The position numbers were made by a program, and so were the translations under genes. From Zygnema circumcarinatum (lineage: Eukaryota > Streptophyta > Zygnematophyceae > Zygnematales > Zygnemataceae), in contig CM074808.1 in NCBI GenBank assembly GCA_037447605.1, positions 3,483,312-3,547,311 of the forward strand: DNA of 64,000 nucleotides, read 5' to 3'. Shown here one piece after another: positions 35,892-53,116 of this stretch. Numbering within the stretch: the stretch's first letter is position 1; each line of letters begins with the position of its first letter. Below the pieces are notes generated by a model. It worked only from the letters and a program-made list of their open reading frames with translations, did no database searches and was not told the origin of the DNA.

Positions 35892-37018
35892 ATGGCTGCC
35901 CATACATCGTCAGGGTCGTCCTTTCAGCCCTTTATGTTCTTCCTCTGCGCCATGGCTGCTCTGCAGGACGTGTTTGCTCAGCCAAGCAAAGTGGCCTCTC
36001 TGCTGAACGTGACGATGCAGCTGGCGGGGAATCCCAAGTACACGGCGCTGCTGGAGGCCATCCAGAGGGAGCATCTCGACCAGGAGATCGTCTCTCACGG
36101 GCAGCCTCTCACTCTCCTCGCTCCCACGAACGCAGCCATGGAGTCGCTTGCGAGCGCCGTGCAGGCTCGCTTACAGAGGGACCATACCACCTCCTACGTC
36201 CTTCGGGTGAGCAGGAAACCGAGAAACGAGGGATAGTAAGAATGAAAATGAGCATTTTACTGTAGGCCGTTATTTTTATGAAATTGAGGTTATACTTGCT
36301 TGTTATTTCATCAATTGTGCAGTTCCATGTGGTTCTTGGCTACTACAAGCACGACACATTTGAGGGCCTCCCGGGAGGGTCAACGGTTGCAAGTCTCGCT
36401 GGACCTCGCTTGAATGTGACTGGCGGACTACCTCGTGGTGCTGTTCAATTCGGCATCCAGGACTACACGCAGGCATCCCTTGTCGATCCCGACGTTGTCG
36501 ACAACGGCCTACTCTCCGTGCAGGCATGAAACCCCTCTCAATTTCACCAAGATCACTTGTAATATAGCAACATTGTTTCGTGCATTGCACTCGTAAATTG
36601 AGTATTGAGTTCAGTCTTTTACGCCATACAAGACTGAACTTTTACTGTCGAGTCAGAATGAAACGCTTGACTCAGCACAAGTCCTGACACGAAAGAAAAC
36701 CCGTTTTTTATTCAGGGAGTCGATCACATGCTCCTACCGGAAGGCATTGCTCCCGCGGAGTCTCCAACCGCTGCGCCAATTCCTGTTGTGGCTTTGACGC
36801 CCGCCCCACTGCCTAAGGGTGGGGTTGTTCCGGCCGCCATGCCACCAGCAGCAAGTAATCAATCAACAATTGGAGGGGGAGAAACACAAGGGGCACTGTC
36901 TTCGGCCGCATCGAAAACACTGAACTTAAAGGCATGGGGCTCCAACAGTTCCTGTGTCATCATGATGGCATTGACGTTGTTGACCCTAGCGATTTCAGGG
37001 CCTATGCTTCAAAAGTAG
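35892..37018 (+). CDS. Fasciclin-like (FAS1) cell-surface protein with GPI signal
   Basis: Three exons, 272 residues: 35892-36206, 36323-36523, 36716-37018. The N-terminal signal peptide includes F-M-F-F-L-C-A-M-A-A-L. One FAS1 domain follows: L-L-A-P-T-N-A-A-M (H1 region), then F-H-V-V-L-G-Y-Y (H/YH region), and L-S-V-Q-G-V-D-H-M-L-L-P-E (H2 region). A Pro/Ala-rich, arabinogalactan-like linker (A-P-I-P-V-V-A, P-A-P-L-P) leads to a hydrophobic C-terminus (V-I-M-M-A-L-T-L-L-T-L-A-I) typical of GPI attachment. FLA proteins act in cell-wall adhesion. Intron 2 has a GC donor (CAG then GCATGA); using it restores the conserved V-Q-G-V-D-H join. Confidence 0.92.
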
Positions 37019-37406
37019 CACAGGCTTGCCACATGGAATGACGTAAGCATGGCCTTTGTGTTATGTAGAGCATTTTAAAATTCTGTGTTATGTGGAGCAT
37101 TTTAAAATTGTACTGAAGTTACTTAAACCATAGAAATGGTCCTGTAATGCTTCTGCGCAGTCACGGTTGAAAAGGCGTGCGATGAAAGGGTAAGGGACGA
37201 TTGGGAAGGCGTAAAATAATAACAGACATGGGTCAGCCAAGACGAGCAACAGAAGCCCAGGCAAAGGAACCAAACCGCAGAAAAACATTGCCATAGGTTT
37301 GCCTCCAGGCGTATTTCTGATAAGCAGAGAGAATCCGAGATCACATTCGGAAAATTTTCCAGCCAGCCGCCTTCCCAGTCTACACTGCGCTGCCTATCCC
37401 TGCCAT
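37019..37406. other. Short convergent spacer, fasciclin / eL43
   Basis: About 390 bases between two convergent stop codons. A 24-base phrase ending GTGGAGCATTTTAAAATT-type is repeated at about 37064-37078 and 37092-37106. No gene. Confidence 0.6.
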
Positions 37407-39217
37407 TTAAATCTCCACTTGTTCCCTCAAGCGTCGAATGGTACTGCGCACGGTAACAGCAGATGCAGTGCTGTTTTCCAACCAGGCCCACCCAAAAGAA
37501 AAAAGAAAAAAAGCGTCCTTTTTGTCAGAGCTATGCCAGGTTCTTTCTTCCTGCAGCCCCTTTGCTCTTAGCGGCTCCCTCTGTGTCCCTCGCCGACATC
37601 TAACCTCGAAAACGATATAGAGAAGCTTGCATTTAACCTTAAACACAAACGAGACCTTAACAAGCAAGCAGGCTCAAGGACCAAATTAGGGTACGAAAGT
37701 GAAATCCTAAAGCAAAGGAAGCTTTAATACTCACTTAAGGACATATGCACCGCCAGCTTTAGTCTTTCCACAGTCCCTGCAGTCCCAGATGCCTACGGCT
37801 GACCTCTTCACAGAGAACTGCACAATATCCAAAACGAAGAAAGAATAGTAAGAAAATCAAGTGTAGCCACTCGCAAATTTAAAATGCCACGTACCTTGAT
37901 TGCCTGCAGCAAGAGGCAGTCGAGGACTAAAACTTACCTTTCCGCAAAACTCGCAAAAGTACTTTGCGTGTTGGCTGACCTCCATCTTCTTAATCTGCTT
38001 TCTCAAACTGGCACCATAACGAGTACCTGCAGTTACAGGACAATAAAACATCAGCGAAATAGCCCCAAAATAATCAAACGAACAGCCGATTTCGTAAGGT
38101 GGACACAAGAGAGAGAGAAAGAGCGAGAGAGTGAGAGAGAGATAAGGGACGAGACACCAATCAAGGGCATCAGAAACGGAGTAAAGGCGAATGTTAAAAC
38201 CGTAAGTCTCTTGCAGCTAAAAGCACGGAGCTGATCATATACGTGATGATACCGTACAGTGACATCTCAAAAAAAAAACCTCATCGATAAAAGTGGAAAA
38301 GTAAAATTCAAAAGTAAATATGATTATGCGTATGCGTATGCTTATGTGAGACATCCCTACATATAATCAAGGGGTCTAAATCATAAAAGTGATCGAAATA
38401 CAACAGAGCAGGGGAGGGAGAGAGAGAGCAAGAGTATGCCTCGAATCAGACTTCACTAAGAAGGCTTTGCTATGTTGCACATGTTGTTCCAGACTCTAGG
38501 AGGGAAAACCGAAAAAAGTAATTTAGTATCAATGTCCACATTGGCTGGTATCAGCCGTTGCTCATAACTCTAAAAAGGCTGCTCAGGATGATGCGCACTA
38601 AAATTTCCAGTTTCAAATCCCCATCATTAAGACAAATGGAAAATACAGAGATGAGAGTCATCAACAAAAATGCAGCTGTGCATGCCTCACATGTAGCCTG
38701 CAGTGTATGGTTTCTAAAAACTATTAATCGCTCGGCCGGGTGAGGGCAAACTCTAAAATGCACTAATGCTGCTACTCCTTCGGCGGTGCTGAAACCAAAC
38801 CCTAATTTCCCTTCAGAGCAGCACTCACCGTACTTTCCGACGATACCGGCCTTCTTAGTGCGCTTCGTCTGCAAACAAAACCACCTCCCGCTTTCCCTCC
38901 AATCAGCATCCCTTCTCCGACCCACTTCCAAACCCTAATTCTTCAACCCACAGGCCTACCCCAACTCCTAACCCTAGACTCTATTGAAAACTCAAAAGCA
39001 CAAAAACCCACTACGAACCACCCAAGTCCTGAAAAACCAGCCCAAATGAGCCCTTCAATCCTCAAACTCCCTTCCTTGATCAAATCCCTGCACCCTAACG
39101 CTGAAACCTATAGACAGTGAAATAAACCCCCCCGAAGCATGAAGCCCCAGAAGTACAAACCCACATCCTGAACCCTAAATCCTAGCAGGAGGCCCGAGAG
39201 GGAGGAAGACCCACCAT
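37407..39217 (-). CDS. RPL37A: 60S ribosomal protein eL43 (L37a)
   Basis: Five exons, exactly 92 residues, the normal plant length: 39215-39217 (only the ATG), 38829-38868, 37938-38026, 37735-37817, 37407-37470. The protein reads [15 protein letters not shown] and ends R-R-L-R-E-Q-V-E-I. The zinc ribbon is C-E-F-C-G-K, then W-D-C-R-D-C-G-K. It is a component of the large cytosolic ribosomal subunit. The first exon contributes only the start codon, followed by an intron of about 350 bases rich in AACCCTAA motifs, a pattern seen in other ribosomal protein genes. Telo-boxes also lie upstream (near 39701 and 39745). Confidence 0.97.
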
Positions 39218-39907
39218 GGCGGAGCAGGGCGCAGCTCGCAGCAGCTGTTGCAGGCGCTGGCCGAGAGGGGGAAGAAGATGGCCAAGCCATCCCCTTGTAT
39301 TGGAGCGCCTTGTCACTGGGCCGCGTATCAGCCGTCCGATCTTGGAAATGGACGTTCTAGATTACGAACTGATCCTGAATTTACGGATCCCCATTCCATG
39401 ATACATCACGTTTAACAGATTTTACAACAAGTTCGGGAAAGAACTGTAATTGTACTGTACTGTCTGTTCCATGTCGAGAATCTGACAACCTGTTCAACTG
39501 ATTCGTTTCCACAGATTCTGTTATTTAGCACATGGAACCCTGGTTAAGTCATGCGAACGTGGGGGCGCCACGTCACAGATATACGTATCGTACGTGGCCC
39601 AATCAGGTGATGTCACGTGGCACACAGGGAGCTCCAGATGAGTCCCTCCCCCCCTCCCTGCTCTCTGTGCTGGCTTACACTTTTGAGCAAAAACTTGAAA
39701 TTAGGGTTTGGAACTATTCTCGCACAGAACTTCGGATTGGGGTTAAAGTTAGGGTTACGGTTCGAGCTAGATTTCCAGTGAAGATCAAGATAGATTAAAA
39801 TATGTATAGTTAGAACTAACTGCAGGAAAAGGAAAGAATCAAACCTGAAGCTGGAGCCAGGACTACAATAGTTGTGGGTATTTTTCCTTCATATATTTGA
39901 AAAAGCA
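39218..39907. promoter_or_regulatory. Divergent promoter, eL43 / HflX
   Basis: 690 bases separate the two start codons. Visible elements are two telo-box-like AACCCTAA motifs in inverted orientation (near 39701, 39745), several ACGT cores (39571, 39590, 39614), and an ERSE-like module at 39599. Both products serve translation (ribosome, ribosome-associated GTPase), so a shared promoter is plausible. Confidence 0.5.
39599..39617 (+). promoter_or_regulatory. ERSE-like element (CCAAT-N10-CACG)
   Basis: CCAAT at 39599-39603, ten bases, CACG at 39614-39617, running into CACGTGG. It lies about 380 bp from the eL43 start and 310 bp from the HflX start. Confidence 0.45.
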
Positions 39908-42900
39908 ATGGCAACCTTAATGCAGAGTTATTCTGCCGTAGGTTGTCATCTTGGAGCAGGACAATGTCTGCCAGAGGTTGGGCTTCAGCGAAGCCGACTG
40001 TTGCGGCAGAGCTGGCCATGGCGGGTGATGCATGCGACGGGAGTTCCTGGTGAGAGAGCTGCTTTTAGGGTTCATTGTTCGGGAGGGGGCCTTCCAAAGA
40101 AACGGAAAATGCGGGGAAAGGAAGTAGCGGAGGAAAGCGACTTATTGAATTCTGGCAGCCCAGCAGGAAATGTCAGTGTGAGCAGTTTCGTAGATTTGTT
40201 TGGAAAATGGGATCAGGATCTTCCCGAATTAGGGCAAACTGGGAACGCAGGGGTCGTTGATGTTGCTAGAGAGATAGGAGGGGTAGGAGGGGGGGAGGTA
40301 GAGGGAGCGACGGAGGAGGGAGGTACGGGAATTGAGATGGGATTAAGGGAGAGTGAGAGGAACCAGGAAGCGGCAGATTTTTGGATGCAGGTAAGGGGAG
40401 AGAAAACGGTAGAGGAGGAAGTGGGCGGGGAGGAGGAGGACGATATTTGGCAAAAGGGCTCGGCGGTAGAGTGGGGAGTTAGGGCAGAGGTGAAGGAGAG
40501 AAGATCAGCGAGACGGATGGACGGTGAGGAAGTAGAAGAGGATTTGACTCGGAGGTTCAAGCTACGTAACGGACGTGAGGTAAGCAACGATTTTTTTCCT
40601 GAAAACGAAGCCTGCGAGGATGGTCTGTGTGGTCTGTTCTTAGAGTTCACATAAATTATGACATGCGGAAGAATTTTACTACCATTCGGATAAGTGCCCT
40701 TCACATAAGACTGTTTGTTGAGGCACATTTGTATTACGGTTGCTACTAAGCACACGACGATTGTGCTGAAGCTATGTACCCTGATAAAGTCAAGTAGATG
40801 GACTCTTGTCAAAGTTTCCTTTAGCACAATCGATGCCGATTTGTGAACTACGAGGAGCCGCCAGGGACGTTGCTTGCCAGTGAATTGGGATTGTTAATGT
40901 TTCTAATGAAGTGTGCCATAGTAGTTTGAGAAGCACTACTTAGCAATTTAAATGTCACTCACATTCCTTGGGGAGAACCTGGGGAAAAGATGTTCTGGAC
41001 TGCACAAAAATGAAAGCCGTACTCTTTATTTAAGTAGGTGTGTGCTGTGCATGTCAGGGCAGGTATTTGAAGAAAGGACGTATCTTGTAGGAGTGGATTT
41101 GAAGACACTTCCCCGAAACTCATTCAGTTCAGAAGAGTCCCTTGAGGAGCTTTCTCAGTTGGCGGAAACAGCTGGGTTATTGGTGATAGGCTCGACCTAT
41201 CAAAGGTGGGCGATTTGTCCGTTGGGGAATTCTCGGATTTGAGCCTTTCCTTTTCCAATTTCATCAGAATGTGATGCAGACAGTGAAGCATTGTCCGAGA
41301 AAAAGGTTGGGTCCTTATTTCATGCGTACATATTTTTTCACCCATGGCCTCTCTTCTGCCCCTATGGAAGTAAATCGCTAATTGCTAAGTATTTCGCTAA
41401 TTGTTATTTTTACCAGGTTGGATCATCCAAACCCGAAGACGTACATCGGAGTTGGAAAAGTGGCGGAATTGAAGGCCGCTATTCAAGCGTATGGGGTGGA
41501 GACAGTTGTTTTTGATGATGAGCTGACACCGGGGTGAGAACGAATTCTTTTTCTTCGAATGTTTCGATATCAAAGGACTTAAGTTTAGTTAATTCTAGCG
41601 CCTATTTTCCCTTCTTTTGTTAGGTATGGGTGATTTCGTCCCTGAGTAGAGCACGTCAGTTTTGAAACAGAGAGTGGGACTGAGAGGGGGCGACAGAGAG
41701 AGAGAGAGAGAAGGAGAGAGAGAGAGAGTGAAGGGGGGGAAGGGCAGCCTTTCCTAATGGAGCTGACGGTGCTGTTTGCGGGCTAGAATGGAAAATGATT
41801 TCCTGAGCACCCGCTGTTTTGGGGCAAGGGAATAATAGGCAGCTGAGAAATTTGGAGAAGGAATTCGGGGATGAAGTGCGGGTCTGCGATCGGACGGCCC
41901 TCATTCTCGACATATTTAGTCAACGGGCAGCGACTAAAGAAGCCACTTTGCAGGTATAGAAGATTTTATTTTGCCTATTTCTTTGCAAAACTGTTTCAAA
42001 TCACCTATTTTGCAGTTTCCTCTGCACTTTTGTATCCTCTGAAGGGAATTAGGGTTGGAAGTGCAGGTGGAATTAGCCCAAACTGAGTACCAACTTCCCC
42101 GCTTAACGCGAATGTGGTCTCATTTGGAGCGGCAAGCAGGAGGTCTCGTGAAGGGAATGGGAGAAAAGCAGATTGAAGTTGATAAGCGGATATTGCGCAC
42201 TAGGGTATTTTCGATATACTCCATAACTTTTGTATGTCTTTACGCATCGCACAAGCGGAAGGCAACGCCACGAGTACAGTAGCTATAATCAGTTTTTGTT
42301 TTCCCAGAATTGGGAGTTTATTTGGAGTACATTGATGTCGTTGCTCTGCAGATTGCTCTTCTGAAGAGATCACTGGAAGCTGTGAGAGAGCATCGGCAAC
42401 AGTACAGAGATAGGAGAGCAGCAACTCCAATCCCTGTCGCTTCTTTGGTGAAATCCTACTTGACTTCATTAGTGTAAAGGCAATGCTTAAACTAGTGCTC
42501 CAAGTCTCAGGTTACAAAGTCGAACAACTTCGTTCTGACCTGTTCAATTGAATCCTAACGTGGGCACCGCCGTTCTCTCAAAAACTCAAATACTTTTGAC
42601 TGTGGGCCGTTTGAGAGAGATTCTTCATGTAGTTCAGAACATGGAAAGTGAAGCTTGTGCAACTGGACTCCGTTGATGACATGTAAAAGGGGACAGGTGG
42701 GGTATACAAATGCCGGAAAAAGCACTCTCCTTAACCGACTCAGTGGGGCGGCGGTTCTCGCCGAAGACAAACTTTTCGCAACTCTCGATCCGACAACTCG
42801 CAGAGTACAGGTAGGTAGTAGCTATCTGCAAGTCCTTCATGAATGCGAGTTTGAAAGGATGAGAGAACTTTAGGATTCACGGATGGGTTTGCTAGTGCGT

Positions 42901-44744
42901 ATGACTGGACAACGGAACATAGAGCATGTGTGTGTCCCAAAATAAGTCAATTAATTTCCTTATCGTTGTTTTGGATGAAGCTGAAAGGGGGGAAGGGTCC
43001 TATGCTGCCTCTCTCTCTCTCTCTCTCTCTCTCTTTTTCGTCCCCTGTGGTTCTCCAGTTGCCGAGCGGCAAAGACTGCCTGTTCACCGACACAGTCGGG
43101 TTCATCCAAAAGCTGCCAACTCAGCTGGTCAGCTTTCATATTTCACTTCAAATTTCTTCCTCTTTCTGGGCTGTGGTGGGGAAGAAAATCGTGTCTTTGC
43201 CGTCAACTGAGTTAAGAGTACACCTTCAACTCGTGAATATACTGATAGGTTGTTAAGAGCTGGACAGGTGGCAGCATTTCGCGCGACGTTGGAGGAGATA
43301 AGTGACGCTTCACTTCTCGTGCATGTTGTGGACATAAGGTGGGTTGTGGGCATAGCACAGTTTTTTTAGTCTGGTGGTTTTACCTTTAGGTTATAGGAAG
43401 TTGTGGGTGTTTCATAATTTGAGGCAGAAAGCTCAAACATTTGACCAAAAAGCAGAAAGTTGATTCTTGTTCCGAAATTTGAGTTTCACCTCACATTGCT
43501 CACAGCTTGGGGCCTATTATGGCAGCCATCCAATGGTGGAGCAGCAAACCAAAGCAGTAGAGAAAGTTTTGCGAGAGCTTGACGTGAAGCATATTCCTAT
43601 TCTCACAGTGTGGAATAAGGCGAGCTCTCCCTCCCCCTTGTCTCCCTCTCCCTCCGTTTTCTCCCGGCCGCGAGTTTCCCTCGTTTCTTCTCGCTCAGTT
43701 TCCTCTCACCCGATATCCCCTTTCGTGTTCTGACCTATTCGTTCTCCCCGTTCTCCAATCCCCCCCAAAATTCTCCTTCTCCCCCCTTTCACTCTCTCTT
43801 TCCCCCTACCTTGTCCTCTGTTCTGCCCCCCTCCTCTCTCCCTTTCTCACTCTCTCCCTCTCTCCCTCTTTCTCTCTCTCTCCCCCCCTCTCTCTCCTTC
43901 CCTCCCTTTCTCTCTCTCTCTCCCTCTCACACACAAACACTTCACACGTGCAGATCGATCGTGCAGCCAATCCAAGAGCGCTGCGGAGGCTTGCAGAACG
44001 GCGAGGAGACACTGTCTGTATCTCTGCGCTTTCGGGAGAAGGAATGGGAGAGCTCTACGAAGCCATGGAGAGCATGATCAAGGTAGCTCTCCATGCAAAT
44101 GTTAGCATGAGCATGCATGTTGACTACCAACAATGCACAAGTTAAAAAAAACGTAATGACCAGTTACGATTGCTACTTCCGGGCATTTATGTTGTTGATG
44201 TTTGGTCCCCTTCAGGATCTCATGGTGCCAATAGAGGCGTGGGTGCCGTACGACCAAATGGACCTCCTAAATGTCATCCATAGACTTGGGATGGTGGAGC
44301 ATGAGGTTCGTTACCCCTTCCCACTGCGCAAAGTCTTACGTTTGTTGAGACTACAAAGTTCACGTTTGAGGCAAACCCGTCTAGAAGATTGCAAGCATGG
44401 ATGGTGCCAGATTGCACAATCGTAGGTCGCAATTCAACCAGGGTAAAGCAACTTCATTCTACACAGGTGACGGGAGGGAGAGAAGGAGAGAGGGAGAGAG
44501 AGAGAGTTCAATCTCTTATTTTGCGGTTTTGATGGGACAGGAGTATCTGCCTGAAGGCACGTTGGTGCATGCACATGTTCCTTTGTCGCTATCGCGGCAA
44601 CTTGTCCCTTACAGCCCACACAAATCAGCTCTCTCTATGTCTTCAAGCTTCGTGGGGGACGAAATGTTACATTTACCCGACTTTGACTTTTCCAAAGTCC
44701 CTGGTCTCGAGAGGATCATTGAGATCGATGCCGACGGGAAATAG
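39908..44744 (+). CDS. HFLX: HflX-family ribosome-associated GTPase, probably organellar
   Basis: Thirteen exons, 683 residues: 39908-40579, 41063-41205, 41417-41533, 41839-41953, 42067-42204, 42352-42447, 42697-42810, 43059-43127, 43268-43338, 43526-43619, 43954-44082, 44216-44305, 44541-44744. An N-terminal extension of about 220 residues, rich in Arg/Ser then Glu/Gly, looks like a transit peptide plus linker. The HflX N-domain ([12 protein letters not shown]) and coiled-coil R-N-L-E-K region follow. The G domain has G1 G-Y-T-N-A-G-K-S-T (about 429-437), G3 D-T-V-G-F and G4 N-K-I-D. HflX splits stalled ribosomes in bacteria and persists in plastids. The intron within W-N-K/I-D has a GC donor (AAG then GCGAGC). 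An in-frame ATG 36 bases upstream is an alternative start. Confidence 0.95.
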
Positions 44745-45588
44745 AAGTTTCATGCATGGGATGGGTGGGGGCCCCAAAACGCTTTCAAACGGTGTGTATT
44801 TCCGCCTTGTTGTTGTACATTACTTATCGCCGAATCACATAGAAAATTGGAAAGTCTGTTGTCATCGTGAAATAAAATGGGGTAACTGTGTGAAGTTCGG
44901 TTAGATAGGGGTTGTTTTTTCTGCTTTAGTAGCAGCAAAATGCTGGCCACCGTTTGGCAGTCAGAAAAGGGAGAGCCATGTGGGACCTTCCTTGTAGAAA
45001 TGCGTAGTTCTTATTTACTGGCAAGCAAGGCTATCTATCAATGTACTATGTTTTCTATGTATGTACTTTCGCGAATAATCTCTCTTGGGCACATATTGAA
45101 AGTCCTGCAATGTTTTTACTGGCGAGCACATAATGTTTGGAATTGGATTCGAATCCATGTTGAATCAATGGTCAGAGACGTCATGTCATCCATTAAACGG
45201 GGCCATATAAAAGCAAGTCTTCAAATATATTAGCCTTACAGTATCACCCCACATTAACAGCCACTCTTCCACGTGAGCTTGCTTTCAACCCAAGCAACCT
45301 TTCCCAACACAGGATAGAGCTGGCATATGACCCTCGTGCTCATGGAGAGCAGGCTAACCAGAACTCCCCATCCATGTATGTCCTGTCACGTCACGCGCCC
45401 CACCTACACTAAATTTACACTCCCTCCCATTGAAGCATCTGCTTGTTTCCAAATGAAAGGAAGCCAAAAACAGCTCCACTTCTGTACACATCTACTTCTA
45501 GTATCGATGCCACTCCCACCACCACACACTCGTTATCCTCACACTCCCACTCTCACTCTCACTCTTACTCTCCCTCCCTCCTCAGCAT
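44745..45588. other. Convergent spacer, HflX / low-complexity gene
   Basis: About 840 bases of 3' flanking sequence with no credible coding frame; CT-rich near its right end. Confidence 0.5.
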
Positions 45589-51460
<5,872 letters not shown>

Positions 51461-53116
51461 TGTATTTCACAGAAGAAGATAGTAAACGAAAAAAAAATAA
51501 GGGAAACCAAGAAAAAATCCTTTAAGAAAAAATGCCCTCTCTCTCTCTCTCTCTCTCTTCAGAGAGGGATCCACCGCCCTCCCGTTCTTCTCCTATCGAC
51601 CCCTTCGCGATTTGCCGCACTCTCTGTTCAACAAACTCAAAAATGGCGATAACCCAATTCAAAAAAGCCTCAAAATCAGAGAACCCACTTCCCGATTCCT
51701 TATTATATGAAAAAAATTCCCCTGAAATGTTTTTTCCAATTGCACGCTTCTCCCCTCTTTGCCACTTGAAATCATCCCCTCAATGTCTCGCAATAGGCCA
51801 CAGCCCCTCCTCCCTCTCTCCGCCTTCTCTCTCTCTCTCTCCCTCTCTCTCCCTCTCTCTGCCTCTCTCTCTCCCACTCCCTCCCTCAGGCTCTTCCTCT
51901 CCCCCTCTCTCTCCCCCTCCGAACCGTCAACGGGAAAGTGGCTCTCCGCACTTTGCGGTCCAACGGCCGAAAGAGCCGTTGCGTGGTATCCGCTGACCGT
52001 ACAGTTTTGCAGGTGTGACGGACGGTCGACCAGAAACCACGGAGAAGTGCGACGGCTGGATGTGGATCTGACAATGAACGGTTTAGATAACTCGGAGAAT
52101 CGCGCAGGGAGCCACGATTCGAGTACAAATGGGGAACAGTGACGCTTTAAAAACTCAAATTTCCGTACTCTCGGTTCGCTGTTTATGGGTTTCTCGAATT
52201 ATCGGTTTTTGCTTTTTGGACATGTTTTTTCTAAGAACATACCTTACTAGATTTTCCAAATTTCGTGCATAGAGCTGTAAAAATCATGTAAATTTTCACA
52301 GAGCTGTCACATGGAGCCATACCCGAATCTCTTTCTCAAAAAAAAAAAAAAGTACAAAAGCAGAACATCTCCACTTTGTCGGCTGTCTGGCACATCCACA
52401 AAACGACAAAATGTAGATTTCCTTCTGCTGAAACGCGAAACCGCCGTACCGTAACTCCCGAAGCGACCTCGTACAAAATCTTCGTAAGATCTGTTTCAAA
52501 TCCACCATCTACACGTGGGACTCTCTGATTCGTTCTGGAGTCCCACCTCGTCCCTGATTGGTCCACGTGCCTCCCAGCTCAGCCCGCGGCAGGCAGTTGT
52601 CCAGGAGCCTTCTGTCGTTTGCACTTGACGCGGTTCGTCGATTTTTTGGGCCACCGACAAATGCGACTTTGAGCTTTGTCATGGACCGTGCGATTGAGAG
52701 AGATTCGTCGCAGGCAAGTCGCATAAGTAATATAGACCGTCCGATTCGACAATCGCAGGGCACCTGGAGTCGCAGTCGCAGCGCAGTCCGGCGAATCGCC
52801 GTTGTCGGTGCACTCCCAACGTCGCCGCCTCCTGATGAAACCTCTCACTCCCTCCCGCTCTCCCCCTCCCCCTCCCCCTCCCCCTCCCTCTCCCTCTCCC
52901 TCTCCCTCTCCCCCTCCACCTCCCTCTCCCTCTCCCCCTCCCTCTCCCTCCCCCTCTCCCTCCCTCCACTCCCTCTTCCTCTCGCTTTCTCCTTCTCCTT
53001 CCCACTCACCCATACCCTCGTCCCCACCCTCTCTTCCTCCCACTCCCCTCTCCCGCATTCCTCTCTCTCCCTCCCTCCCTCTCACACTCCCTCCCTCCGC
53101 AGCCCCGCCATCCGCC
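51461..53116. promoter_or_regulatory. Divergent promoter region with ERSE-II-like site
   Basis: About 1.65 kb between the low-complexity gene and the root-cap gene. It includes CT-rich blocks (51530-51560, 51820-51920, 52855-53100, the last acting as 5' leader of the root-cap gene), a CCGTACAG motif near 51997, and the ERSE-II-like ATTGG-T-CCACG at 52557-52567. No gene seen. Confidence 0.45.
52557..52567 (+). promoter_or_regulatory. ERSE-II-like element (ATTGG-N-CCACG)
   Basis: An exact ATTGG-T-CCACG match, continuing into the CACGTG core. It lies 550-560 bp upstream of the start of a secreted protein gene. ERSE-II is a known ATF6/bZIP-type unfolded-protein-response site; its activity here is inference. 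Confidence 0.45.
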
